NCBI GenBank assembly: GCA_038239345.1
Contig: JBBSEX010000064.1
Location: forward strand, 1 to 12,824
Source: JBBSEX01 sp038239345
Lineage (GTDB): Bacteria; Acidobacteriota; Terriglobia; Bryobacterales; Bryobacteraceae
Length of the DNA stretch: 12,824 nt
Direction of reading: 5' to 3'
The stretch's first letter is position 1; each line of letters starts with the position of its first letter. A model generated the notes under the pieces. It saw nothing but the letters and a program-made list of their open reading frames with translations, searched no databases and had not been told where the DNA came from. This document shows, piece after piece, positions 1-6,661 of this stretch. A program made the translations under genes and the position numbers.

Positions 1-140
1 CCGAACTCGCAGTTGCGGCCAGTAGACGGTACTAATCCAGGAGTCATTCGAAGCCTACCTCGTTGATTCATGCCATCCCGAAGCCGGATTCCGGCCAACT
101 TATGGTTCCAGGTGCGGCCAATGGATGGTCCTTGTGACAC
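1..140 (-). CDS. Partial unidentified CDS after the coupling protein gene
   Basis: A frame starting with GTG at 140 stays open to the window edge, giving about 46 residues. An AAGGAG-type ribosome binding site lies 8 bases upstream, inside the end of the coupling protein gene. The predicted start is MSQGPSIGRTWNHKL and is rich in Arg and Gly. I recognise no domain, and there is no signal peptide of the kind expected of TraF, which follows traG in RP4. An ATG two bases upstream in another frame closes after about 24 codons. The tight spacing to the upstream gene suggests the last visible gene of the same operon, but the open stretch is short enough to be chance. Confidence 0.35.
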   Translation of the reverse strand, partial: MSQGPSIGRTWNHKLAGIRLRDGMNQRGRLRMTPGLVPSTGRNCEF

Positions 141-145
141 ATTCT

Positions 146-2182
146 TTACTCCTTCTCCATAAGTTCGATCTCTTCCAGGAATCCGGCGGCTGCCGCTGAG
201 CGCAATTCCTCTTCGCCCTCGGCGGTTTCGGCTTTGCTGATCTCGTGTCTGGTCTTGCCACTTGGCCGTTGTTTTAGAATCTGGCCGTCTTCGACAGTGA
301 GGAGCTTGGTTGGCGGCGGAATTGCGGCTCTCGCCGTTAGCACCGGGTCCAGGAAATACAACATCTGCGTTCCGAGAATCGGATGATGGCCACTGACGAA
401 TATCAGCATCTGCCCCGGCGCTGTGATCCGCTCGGATGTACCGTCACCTGTCTTCCCGGACGGCTTTAATCGAAGCACCTCATCGGGGGTCATTAGAGGC
501 CGTTCGATATAGTCAACGCTTGCATTGACATGGGCCATCACCGGCGCGAAACGGGACCCGCTGTAGTTGTAGCTGGCCTTTGAGACCGTCGTCGTTCCGG
601 TCATCTTTGAAAGCAGATCGGCGGTTTCGAACTGGTTTGGTGCAAACGCGATCCGAACATGGCAGTTGGAGACGATGCTCTCGTTGTTTCCGTATGCATC
701 CACAATCTGGCGGATGTCTTGCGTGATCAGATAGGCCTTGAGTCCATACCCGGCCATATATGACAGCGCATCCGCGAAGATCTCCATGCGGTTCAGCGAA
801 GGGAATTCGTCGATCAGTAGCAGCAATCGATGTTTGTTGCGCTTCTGCTCCGCGCCTTGAAACACCATCTTCTCCGTAAGGCGGTTTACGGTCATCGTGA
901 ACATCAGCCGGATCAGCGGACGCAATCTGATTTTGTCGGAGGGCGGGACGACGAGGTAGAGCGATATCGGCAGGTCGTGATTCACCAGATCGTCAATGCT
1001 GAAATCACTGGCAGACGTATTCCTGGCGACCAGCGGATCACTGTAAAGAGTTAGCGCCGTTTTTGCGGTGGAGAGGACACCGCCGAAGTCGCGATCTTCC
1101 TTGTCCAACATTTCTTGGACTTTTTCGCGGACGACCGGATGCGTCAGTGTCCGCTCGCCTGTCGGCATTTGCCACCCGTGGCTGTAACCGGGATCATGTT
1201 CGAAGTTGAGTAGATCGCTGAGGGTGTCCCGGAAACTGCTTCCCGGACGGGTGAAGACATGAGAGAGATCCGCAAGGCAGGCTATCCGGTTCTCCAGCGC
1301 GGCTTCATAGCAGACGTGCAGGATCATCCCGGTCGTGATCGAGGCTGCCGCGTCTTGCCAGTAGCGCTCCTGTGGACTGTCCTCACCTGTCCGAACGATC
1401 ATGTTCGCGATATTCTGGGCATCGCTCACATCACGTGGCGTAAACAGTCGCACCTCACCGAGCGGATTGAAGCGCGAAGAGTTTCCATCTTCCACGGGTG
1501 AGAACTTGAAGCAGAGGTGGCCGCGACTATTTCTGAAACCTGCGGTCTTGGCCCAGTTCTCTCCCTTGATGTCGTATACGACCGCGCTTTCTTCCCACGC
1601 CAGAAGCGTCGGAATTACCAGCCCGACCCCTTTGCCGCTCCGCGTTGGAGCGAAGGCCAGAATGTGTTCGGGACCATTGTGGCGCAGGTAGCTCAGCCGG
1701 TTCCCGGCACCGGGTTGCCATCCACCCACATATACGCCGGTTCTTGCGCCGAGAAGGCCGGTCTGCCGTACATCGTCCTCGCTGGCCCAACGCGCTGATC
1801 CATGGAGATCATCGGCATTCTCCATCAGCTTGCGAGCCTTGCGATTCGCTATTACGAAGAACGCAACCATGCACAAGATGCTGCCGAAGAACACGATCAT
1901 TTCGCCTTCGAAGAACGGTTTGCGAATTCGGATATCACGGGACATTGAGTAGTGCCAGCCCCAAATTACCCACGCGAAAGGCTGATACAGACCGCCGCCT
2001 CGGGTGCGGAGCAGAGGCTGTCCAAGCGCAGACTCATACTGGAAACGGGCGGCAATGTATTGAGTCGCTGTAAAATTCACGACGACGAGCAGCAATAGCC
2101 CAAAACCCGTTGCTCTCCAGTTATAGCCGCCGAGATAGCCGGGTTTTCTCGGAGTTCGATACAGTTCGGATTTCTTCGCCAT
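146..2182 (-). CDS. traG: Type IV coupling protein, TraG/VirD4 family
   Basis: This is the inner-membrane ATPase that links the relaxase-DNA complex to the type IV secretion channel in conjugation. The 678-residue protein has two N-terminal membrane segments (about residues 25-47 and 93-112), then a cytoplasmic ATPase domain. Walker A is APTRSGKG (about 178-185) and Walker B is LLLLIDEF (about 453-460), followed by the family signature around ITQDIRQI (about 486-493). The length is normal for TraG/VirD4 and nothing looks truncated. The start ATG lies 3 bases after the ardC stop, so the gene is probably translated from the ardC message; no strong ribosome binding site is seen. In IncP plasmids traG lies close to the relaxase gene; here an arsenic operon and ardC separate them. 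The family call is firm. The symbol follows RP4 usage. Confidence 0.96.
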   Translation of the reverse strand: MAKKSELYRTPRKPGYLGGYNWRATGFGLLLLVVVNFTATQYIAARFQYESALGQPLLRTRGGGLYQPFAWVIWGWHYSMSRDIRIRKPFFEGEMIVFFGSILCMVAFFVIANRKARKLMENADDLHGSARWASEDDVRQTGLLGARTGVYVGGWQPGAGNRLSYLRHNGPEHILAFAPTRSGKGVGLVIPTLLAWEESAVVYDIKGENWAKTAGFRNSRGHLCFKFSPVEDGNSSRFNPLGEVRLFTPRDVSDAQNIANMIVRTGEDSPQERYWQDAAASITTGMILHVCYEAALENRIACLADLSHVFTRPGSSFRDTLSDLLNFEHDPGYSHGWQMPTGERTLTHPVVREKVQEMLDKEDRDFGGVLSTAKTALTLYSDPLVARNTSASDFSIDDLVNHDLPISLYLVVPPSDKIRLRPLIRLMFTMTVNRLTEKMVFQGAEQKRNKHRLLLLIDEFPSLNRMEIFADALSYMAGYGLKAYLITQDIRQIVDAYGNNESIVSNCHVRIAFAPNQFETADLLSKMTGTTTVSKASYNYSGSRFAPVMAHVNASVDYIERPLMTPDEVLRLKPSGKTGDGTSERITAPGQMLIFVSGHHPILGTQMLYFLDPVLTARAAIPPPTKLLTVEDGQILKQRPSGKTRHEISKAETAEGEEELRSAAAAGFLEEIELMEKE

Positions 2183-2185
2183 GGT

Positions 2186-3706
2186 TCAGCGCTCGCGTTG
2201 TTGAGATCGCGCACGCTCGTGGTTTTCACGAACTGCTCCCTGGAGGGCTGAATAGCTGATACTTACGTTTTCCCCGACATCCGGCTGCCGCTCAAGGAGT
2301 TCCCTTGGATGGGCCACACTGAACCGGCTTGACTGACGTTGAATAATGAACGCGTCCGTTTCTCCGATGATGGGGCCGCGATACGCGCCACTCTCGGTTT
2401 GGGCCGCAAGAGCTTTTGCTTTTGGCCCGAGAGCTTCGGCGGTGATCGCCTGTGCTTCCGTCAACTGGTTCTTCAGCGGACTTGCCGATGCGGGTTGTGT
2501 CTCCACCGTGCTTCTTCGGTCGATCCCCGTCTGCTTGGAATGAACGTTGACTGTTTTACTGCCCCGTTCTAATCGCGCCACGTCTTCAGTCGATTCCCGA
2601 ATGGGGAGGGATGCGTCGGAAGTGGTAAGGTTAACCGGCTCGGGATCTTCAAGCCGCTCGCGGTCATGATGGAGTTGGGCTGCTGCTTCTCCAAGAACAG
2701 CAGAAGGAGAAGCGCTCATCTCCGGGTCATTGGTAACCGCAAGGTCTTCTTCTGCTATGGACCGGTCACGTTCGAGAGCCAACAAGAAATCCGTCGCCGC
2801 TGAGGCATCATGAGCGGCGCGAAAGATTTCATTCTTGTCCTGTTTAAGCGCCTTCACCCACGACCCCACGTACGCCGCGTGCTGTTCAGGGTCATGAGGA
2901 ATTCCCCTTTCCGCCGCAAGGAATACGCTCGCGAGTTCGGCTCGGAGTTCTTCCTTCGCGTAGTTCAGATCTCCGAAACGATAGGACTCGTTGAGAGTCT
3001 GGCGGTTCAGTCTGGAAGGATGCCCACTCCAGTGTGCGAGCTCATGAAGAGCGGTGCCGTAATACCCGGACGCCTCCTGGAATGAATTCTTGTCCGGAAG
3101 ATGGATGCTGTCCTGTGCCCGGTTGTAATAGGCCCGGTCGGATTGATCATGAGCGATCTTCGCGCCGGAGCCCGACAGGATGGATTCTCCCGCCTGCACA
3201 ATTTCGAGTTCGGAGCGCTTTGGAGGCGTGAATGGCGGAACGTTGTCGATCTGTTTCGCGTTGAACACGGTATACACGCGATGGATGTAGCGGGGTCGAT
3301 CTGCCTCGGTTGTACCCTTCGTCCCTGCGACATCAGTGCCGGTCGCAGACCCAGGCGATTTGCTCGTGTCCTGAGTTTTAATTTCCCAGAACTCAATTTG
3401 GGTACCCTTTTCGCCGCGCCGTACCTGCCACCCCTGGTCGGCGGCTTGTTTATATGTCATCCAGCGAGGATCTTCAAAGCCATTCCGAAGAGCCGCCGCC
3501 ATCAGGTGAATGGCGTTCCCGCCGCGGTACGCTCGTTCCGATGTCGGATTGAGAGGCATAACCAAAGCGTTTGCCTCCCACGGTTTCTGCCAAGGGGCCA
3601 CTCCCTTGTCGAGCATCTGCACGATGCTGTCGGTGACTTCTTGCCGGAAGTCTCGGGGTGGTCTGGCCGGGGCGTGCGCCTGCGGCTGAGTCGAGGGGCT
3701 TGCCAT
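2186..3706 (-). CDS. ardC: ArdC-type antirestriction protein with zincin domain and KfrB-like tail
   Basis: ArdC-like proteins bind single-stranded DNA and are thought to protect incoming conjugative DNA from host restriction. The N-terminal ssDNA-binding domain covers about residues 19-110 and includes APWQKPW and the NPTSERAYRGGN stretch. A zincin-like metallopeptidase domain follows: HELAHWSGH at 221-229 supplies two His ligands and the catalytic Glu, and the EELRAELA segment near 252-259 probably supplies the third ligand. Residues about 300-430 look disordered. The C-terminus (about 440-500) has GPIIGETDAFIIQRQ and SVAHPRELL, which resembles the KfrB domain found on IncP-type plasmid proteins. 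The start ATG overlaps the stop of the upstream 50-codon gene as TAATG, implying translational coupling. It is followed by traG after 3 bases. The ArdC and zincin calls are firm; the KfrB call is from memory of the pattern. Confidence 0.92.
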   Translation of the reverse strand: MASPSTQPQAHAPARPPRDFRQEVTDSIVQMLDKGVAPWQKPWEANALVMPLNPTSERAYRGGNAIHLMAAALRNGFEDPRWMTYKQAADQGWQVRRGEKGTQIEFWEIKTQDTSKSPGSATGTDVAGTKGTTEADRPRYIHRVYTVFNAKQIDNVPPFTPPKRSELEIVQAGESILSGSGAKIAHDQSDRAYYNRAQDSIHLPDKNSFQEASGYYGTALHELAHWSGHPSRLNRQTLNESYRFGDLNYAKEELRAELASVFLAAERGIPHDPEQHAAYVGSWVKALKQDKNEIFRAAHDASAATDFLLALERDRSIAEEDLAVTNDPEMSASPSAVLGEAAAQLHHDRERLEDPEPVNLTTSDASLPIRESTEDVARLERGSKTVNVHSKQTGIDRRSTVETQPASASPLKNQLTEAQAITAEALGPKAKALAAQTESGAYRGPIIGETDAFIIQRQSSRFSVAHPRELLERQPDVGENVSISYSALQGAVRENHERARSQQRER

Positions 3707-3858
3707 TAGTGCGACCCTCCGTCTTCGGTCGCCTCTTGCGGTCCTGCAAATTCGGCGTCTGCAATTTCACTCTCGAAGCCCGAACCGGCAAGGTTCTGAG
3801 CACCGATCTCCTCAAGAGCAACGTCCAATCGTTCCGCGAGATCTTTTGAAATGTTCAC
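3706..3858 (-). CDS. Small acidic leader protein of the ardC-traG operon
   Basis: A 50-residue ORF starts with GTG, with a strong ribosome binding site AAGGAG (complement of 3864-3869) 5 bases upstream. Its TAA stop overlaps the ardC ATG by one base. The product begins MNISKDLAERLDVALEEIG and continues in a Glu/Asp-rich tail. The N-terminal part could form an amphipathic helix; there is no Cys, no membrane segment and no recognised domain. It is the first gene of the leftward operon, so it could be a small regulator, an antitoxin-like protein, or simply a coupling leader for ardC. The coding call rests on the ribosome binding site and the exact TAATG junction, not on homology. Confidence 0.6.
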   Translation of the reverse strand: MNISKDLAERLDVALEEIGAQNLAGSGFESEIADAEFAGPQEATEDGGSH

Positions 3859-3878
3859 CTTAGCTCCTTCTGGCTGAG

Positions 3879-3894
3879 AGGCGCGTACGTGCCT
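3879..3894. promoter_or_regulatory. 16-bp near-palindrome upstream of the ardC-traG operon
   Basis: The sequence AGGCGCGTACGTGCCT is symmetric except for one base pair and surrounds a perfect CGTACG core. It lies about 10 bp upstream of the ribosome binding site of the first leftward gene. That is where an operator for a plasmid repressor would sit. No protein is assigned to it. Confidence 0.4.
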
Positions 3895-3970
3895 GTCTCA
3901 ACTTGAAGGGAATGGGCCGCTTCTTTTCCGAACAATTGGTGCCCGCTTTTTGCAGAGTTAGGCGATCATG

Positions 3971-3987
3971 TACCCGTTATGCGGGTA
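3971..3987. promoter_or_regulatory. Inverted repeat in the ardC/arsR divergent region
   Basis: Arms TACCCG (3971-3976) and CGGGTA (3982-3987) are perfect complements around a 5-base spacer. They lie in the 259-bp gap between the leftward ardC operon and rightward arsR. It may be an operator or a short hairpin. The AAAA after the right arm on the plus strand would read TTTT before, not after, the hairpin on a leftward transcript, so it is not a normal terminator for that strand. The rest of the gap shows only the arsR promoter and the palindrome near 3880. Confidence 0.35.
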
Positions 3988-4078
3988 AAACGCGTTCAGC
4001 CGTGACCTGGCTTTCCCGAAGTTTGCTGCCCCGTCGCGATCTGCTAAAACACAATTGGCAGAACCTGATCGTGGATTC

Positions 4079-4107
4079 TTGCCCTGCTATTTTCATTGTT
4101 GTAGAAT
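4079..4107 (+). promoter_or_regulatory. Predicted sigma-70-like promoter of the ars operon
   Basis: A -35-like TTGCCC (4079-4084) and a -10-like TAGAAT (4102-4107) are separated by 17 bases. Transcription would begin near 4114, only a few bases before the arsR ATG at 4118. No ribosome binding site is visible there, which fits a leaderless or nearly leaderless message. Confidence 0.55.
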
Positions 4108-4116
4108 TATAGTTCT
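4103..4116. promoter_or_regulatory. Probable ArsR operator overlapping the -10 box
   Basis: AGAATTATAGTTCT is a 14-bp dyad with six of seven pairs symmetric. It overlaps the -10 hexamer and the expected transcription start, and ends two bases before the arsR ATG. A dimeric winged-helix repressor bound here would block RNA polymerase, which is the normal ArsR mechanism. The match to any published ArsR operator was not checked. Confidence 0.5.
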
Positions 4117-4117
4117 G

Positions 4118-4465
4118 ATGGCAGCAAGACCCACCGAAGACGAGGTGACGCGGTTTGCGGACATGTTCTCCGCAATGGGAACCGGCCCCCGCTTGCGGAT
4201 CATGCGCGTCTTGCTCTCGGCTCACCCTGACGGAATGATCGTAAGTGACATCGGTAGCGAGTTGAGCATTCCGGCCTCGACGCTATCGCATCATCTCGAA
4301 AAACTAAAAAACGAAGGGCTGGTCAAGGTAAAGCGGGAAGGAACGTATCTTTGGTACTCGGCGAACGCTGAAGTCTTGCAGGAGCTTCTTGCCTTCCTGT
4401 ATGCCGAGTGCTGCACACGCAACAACGCGATTGAACCACAGGCCATTGTGCGCCTGTGCAAATAA
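4118..4465 (+). CDS. arsR: Arsenic-responsive repressor, ArsR family
   Basis: This 115-residue winged-helix repressor is expected to bind the ars promoter as a dimer and release it on binding As(III). The recognition region is PASTLSHHLEKLKNEG (about 52-67), followed by the wing KVKREGTYLWYS. The Cys-x-Cys pair of E. coli ArsR is absent: the equivalent stretch reads GMIVSDIG. Instead Cys98-Cys99 near the C-terminus and Cys114 are candidate As(III) ligands, as in the Acidithiobacillus-type ArsR whose ligands are C-terminal. The ATG at 4118 is preferred over a TTG at 4055, because the promoter and operator lie just upstream of 4118 and the extra residues match nothing in the family. It is the first gene of arsR-arsM-aqpS-arsC. 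Confidence 0.93.
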   Translation: MAARPTEDEVTRFADMFSAMGTGPRLRIMRVLLSAHPDGMIVSDIGSELSIPASTLSHHLEKLKNEGLVKVKREGTYLWYSANAEVLQELLAFLYAECCTRNNAIEPQAIVRLCK

Positions 4466-4479
4466 GGAGAACACCCTAA

Positions 4480-5316
4480 ATGGAACTCAAAGAAGTAGTG
4501 CAGGAAAAATACGGCGAAGCTGCGTTGCGCGTTCGGCTCGGCGGAAGTTCGTGCTGTGGAGCTGCGGCGGCACTGGAAAACTGCTGTGACCCGATCACGT
4601 CCAACCTTTACGATTCCGCCCAAACCGGCTCCTTGCCAGAAGATGCCGTACTGGCTTCGTTGGGCTGTGGCAATCCTACGACGCTAGCGGAGCTTATGCC
4701 TGGTGAAACTGTTCTCGATCTCGGATCGGGCGGGGGCATCGATGTCCTGTTGTCGGCGCGGCGCGTTGGCCCTGCGGGTAAAGCCTACGGTCTCGATATG
4801 ACGGATGAAATGCTCTCACTGGCGCGGGATAACCAGTTGAAAGCCGGGGTCGAGAATGTCGAATTTCTCAAAGGCGAAATCGAACACATCCCGCTTCCCG
4901 ATAACTCGGTGGACGTGATTATTAGCAACTGCGTCATCAACCTTTCCGGCGACAAAGACCGCGTTCTGCGCGAGGCCTTTCGCGTTCTTAAACCCGGTGG
5001 CCGCTTTGCTGTATCCGATGTGGTTACACGCGGGGAAGTACCGGCGGATGTGCGGAAGAATATGCTGCTATGGGTCGGCTGCATAGCGGGAGCACTCGAT
5101 GACTATCAGTATGTGGCGAAGCTCGCAAAGGCGGGTTTTGATGGCATCGAGATTGAACCAACGCGCGTTTACAACATCGAGGATGCACGGACTTTCCTTA
5201 GCGGTCAGGGCGTCGATGTGGACGCGATTGCGCCGCAGGTCGAAGGTAAGTTCATGAGCGCTTTCATTCGCGCTACGAAACCCGCGAGCTGCTGCGATCC
5301 CGGCTGTTGCTCGTAA
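4480..5316 (+). CDS. arsM: Arsenite S-adenosylmethionine methyltransferase
   Basis: ArsM transfers methyl groups from SAM to As(III), giving methylated and finally volatile arsenicals in the cytoplasm. In this 278-residue protein the SAM-binding motif is VLDLGSGGGIDVLLSA (about 78-93), with a later KPGGRFAVSD motif (about 171-180). Candidate As(III) ligands are Cys63, Cys151 (SNCVINL) and Cys201 (WVGCIAG), matching three conserved Cys of the family. The fourth could be in the Cys25-Cys26 or Cys35-Cys36 pairs. The C-terminus carries two more Cys pairs (CCDPGCC), also seen in some bacterial ArsM. The ribosome binding site TAAGGAG overlaps the arsR stop, 10 bases before the ATG. The stop overlaps the next ATG as TAATG. 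Confidence 0.95.
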   Translation: MELKEVVQEKYGEAALRVRLGGSSCCGAAAALENCCDPITSNLYDSAQTGSLPEDAVLASLGCGNPTTLAELMPGETVLDLGSGGGIDVLLSARRVGPAGKAYGLDMTDEMLSLARDNQLKAGVENVEFLKGEIEHIPLPDNSVDVIISNCVINLSGDKDRVLREAFRVLKPGGRFAVSDVVTRGEVPADVRKNMLLWVGCIAGALDDYQYVAKLAKAGFDGIEIEPTRVYNIEDARTFLSGQGVDVDAIAPQVEGKFMSAFIRATKPASCCDPGCCS

Positions 5317-6011
5317 TGTGGGCGCGGCGCATTGCTGCTGAGACCCTTGGCACCGGCTTTCTGCTGGCCGCTGTCGTCGGATCCGGCATCATGGGTGAAC
5401 GGTTGGCCGGGGGCAACGTCGCCGTTGCGCTGCTGGCCAATACGCTCGCCACTGGAGCTATGCTGGTCGCTCTCATTCTTACCTTCGGGCCGATTTCAGG
5501 CGCACATTTCAATCCAGCGGTGACGATAGCGGACGCCTCGCAAGGCGGGCTGCCGTGGCGCGAAGTACCCGGATATCTGGTGGGGCAGGTTGCTGGTGCG
5601 TTCGGCGGTGTCGCGGCGGCGCATCTCATGTTCAGCGAACCGGTATTCAGCGCATCGCGTCATGCGAGGGCAGGGGGCGCACAGCTCTTTAGCGAGTTCA
5701 TCGCAACGTTTGGGCTGCTCTGCGTGATCTGGGGTTGTGCGCGGCAACGCTCGGCTGCTGTTCCCTTCGCGGTCGGCGCTTACATCACTGGTGCCTATTG
5801 GTTCACTTCGTCAACCTCGTTCGCAAATCCGGTTGTTACTCTCGCTCGGTCGGCGAGCGATACATTCGCTGGTATCCGGCCCGGAGACGCGCCGGGGTTC
5901 ATTGTGGCGCAACTCGCCGGGGCCGCTGCGGCCACTCTCCTTTTTCGGTGGCTGGTTCCGTCCCTCCCACAAGACGCCGCTTCTGTCGTGGTTTCACATT
6001 CTGAAAGGTAA
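5316..6011 (+). CDS. aqpS: MIP-family channel of the ars operon, AqpS-like
   Basis: A 231-residue six-helix channel of the aquaporin/aquaglyceroporin family. The first half-helix motif is NPA (66-68, GAHFNPAVT). The second is NPV (171-173, FANPVVTLAR), in place of the usual NPA. The residue after it, where the selectivity-filter Arg normally sits, is Val174, which should widen the pore and allow uncharged solutes such as As(OH)3. In Sinorhizobium meliloti an AqpS channel in an ars operon lets out the arsenite made by ArsC. The ATG at 5316 overlaps the arsM stop, so the two proteins are probably made together; a TTG start three codons upstream is less likely. No ArsB or Acr3 is present in the window, so this is the only visible arsenic exit route. 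Substrates are inferred. Confidence 0.9.
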   Translation: MWARRIAAETLGTGFLLAAVVGSGIMGERLAGGNVAVALLANTLATGAMLVALILTFGPISGAHFNPAVTIADASQGGLPWREVPGYLVGQVAGAFGGVAAAHLMFSEPVFSASRHARAGGAQLFSEFIATFGLLCVIWGCARQRSAAVPFAVGAYITGAYWFTSSTSFANPVVTLARSASDTFAGIRPGDAPGFIVAQLAGAAAATLLFRWLVPSLPQDAASVVVSHSER

Positions 6012-6017
6012 AGACTC

Positions 6018-6452
6018 GTGAAAGATAAAAAGCGGGTGCTCATTCTCTGCACAGGTAATTCAGCGCGTAGCCAGATGGCCGAAGGTCTTTTGCGACATGA
6101 TGCCGGTGAACGTTTCGATGTGGAAAGCGCCGGCACGAAAGCCAGCTTCGTACGCCCGGAGGCTATTGCCGTCATGAGCGAACTGGGGATCGATATTTCC
6201 GGGCAGCGTTCTAAAAACGTTGATGAATTTGAAGGCCAGCGGTTCGATTACGTTATCACGGTGTGCGACAACGCCCGCGAAACCTGCCCGGTATTCTTCG
6301 GCGCTACGCAAAAGGTTCACCATAGCTTCGACGATCCCCCCGCCCCTCTCATAGGCACGGACGACCAACGGATGACGATCTTCCGACGCGTTCGAGATGA
6401 GCTGCGTATCTATCTGAATGATTTTGCTCGGAAGGAAAGTTTCTACGCGTAG
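6018..6452 (+). CDS. arsC: Arsenate reductase, thioredoxin-linked low-molecular-weight phosphatase type
   Basis: This 144-residue enzyme reduces arsenate to arsenite. The P-loop CTGNSARSQ (11-19) has catalytic Cys11 and Arg17 in the C-x5-R form. Cys83 and Cys90 (VCDNARETCP) complete the three-Cys relay of the S. aureus/B. subtilis type, regenerated by thioredoxin. Asp105 in HHSFDDPP is the likely general acid. The length is typical. The start is a GTG 6 bases after the aqpS stop, with a weak AAAGG about 9 bases upstream. It is the last gene of the operon and supplies As(III) to ArsM and to the channel. It is related to Arr2/glutaredoxin-type ArsC only in function. Confidence 0.96.
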   Translation: MKDKKRVLILCTGNSARSQMAEGLLRHDAGERFDVESAGTKASFVRPEAIAVMSELGIDISGQRSKNVDEFEGQRFDYVITVCDNARETCPVFFGATQKVHHSFDDPPAPLIGTDDQRMTIFRRVRDELRIYLNDFARKESFYA

Positions 6453-6661
6453 CGATGGCAACTTGCCCATTTCTTCGATACCGGAGACTTGGAGGAATGC
6501 GCGCGCAGACGCTCGGTCTGTAGCAGTTCAACGTTGGCAAGCGTAGAGCGACCCTGCGTTCAGAAGGTCAGCCGCCTCCTCACATACGGGCTTACCTAAC
6601 CGAGTCCGGCGGCACCAGTCACCTGCATTTCTCTCAATCCAACGGAAATGGGTCGAGCGAG
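6453..6661. other. Intergenic region between arsC and the relaxase gene
   Basis: This convergent gap lies between two stop codons. It holds an inverted repeat CAGAC-GCTCG-GTCTG at 6506-6520, with 5-bp arms, 54 bp after arsC. No T-run follows on either strand, so it is at best a weak terminator. I see no ORF with a ribosome binding site, no insertion-sequence end and no direct repeat matching the region left of arsR. Confidence 0.45.

Noticed and set aside
4055..4117. TTG start giving a 21-residue extension of ArsR
   Set aside because: The promoter and operator lie within this stretch, and the extra residues do not resemble ArsR N-termini.
6506..6520. Rho-independent terminator for arsC
   Set aside because: The stem has only 5 bp and no T-run follows on either strand.
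3957..6600. Integron-cassette reading: GTTAGGC at 3957 and ACCTAAC at 6594 match core-site consensus
   Set aside because: The two are degenerate 7-mers expected by chance. No GTTRRRY follows ACCTAAC within the next 60 bases and no attC-like fold is visible.
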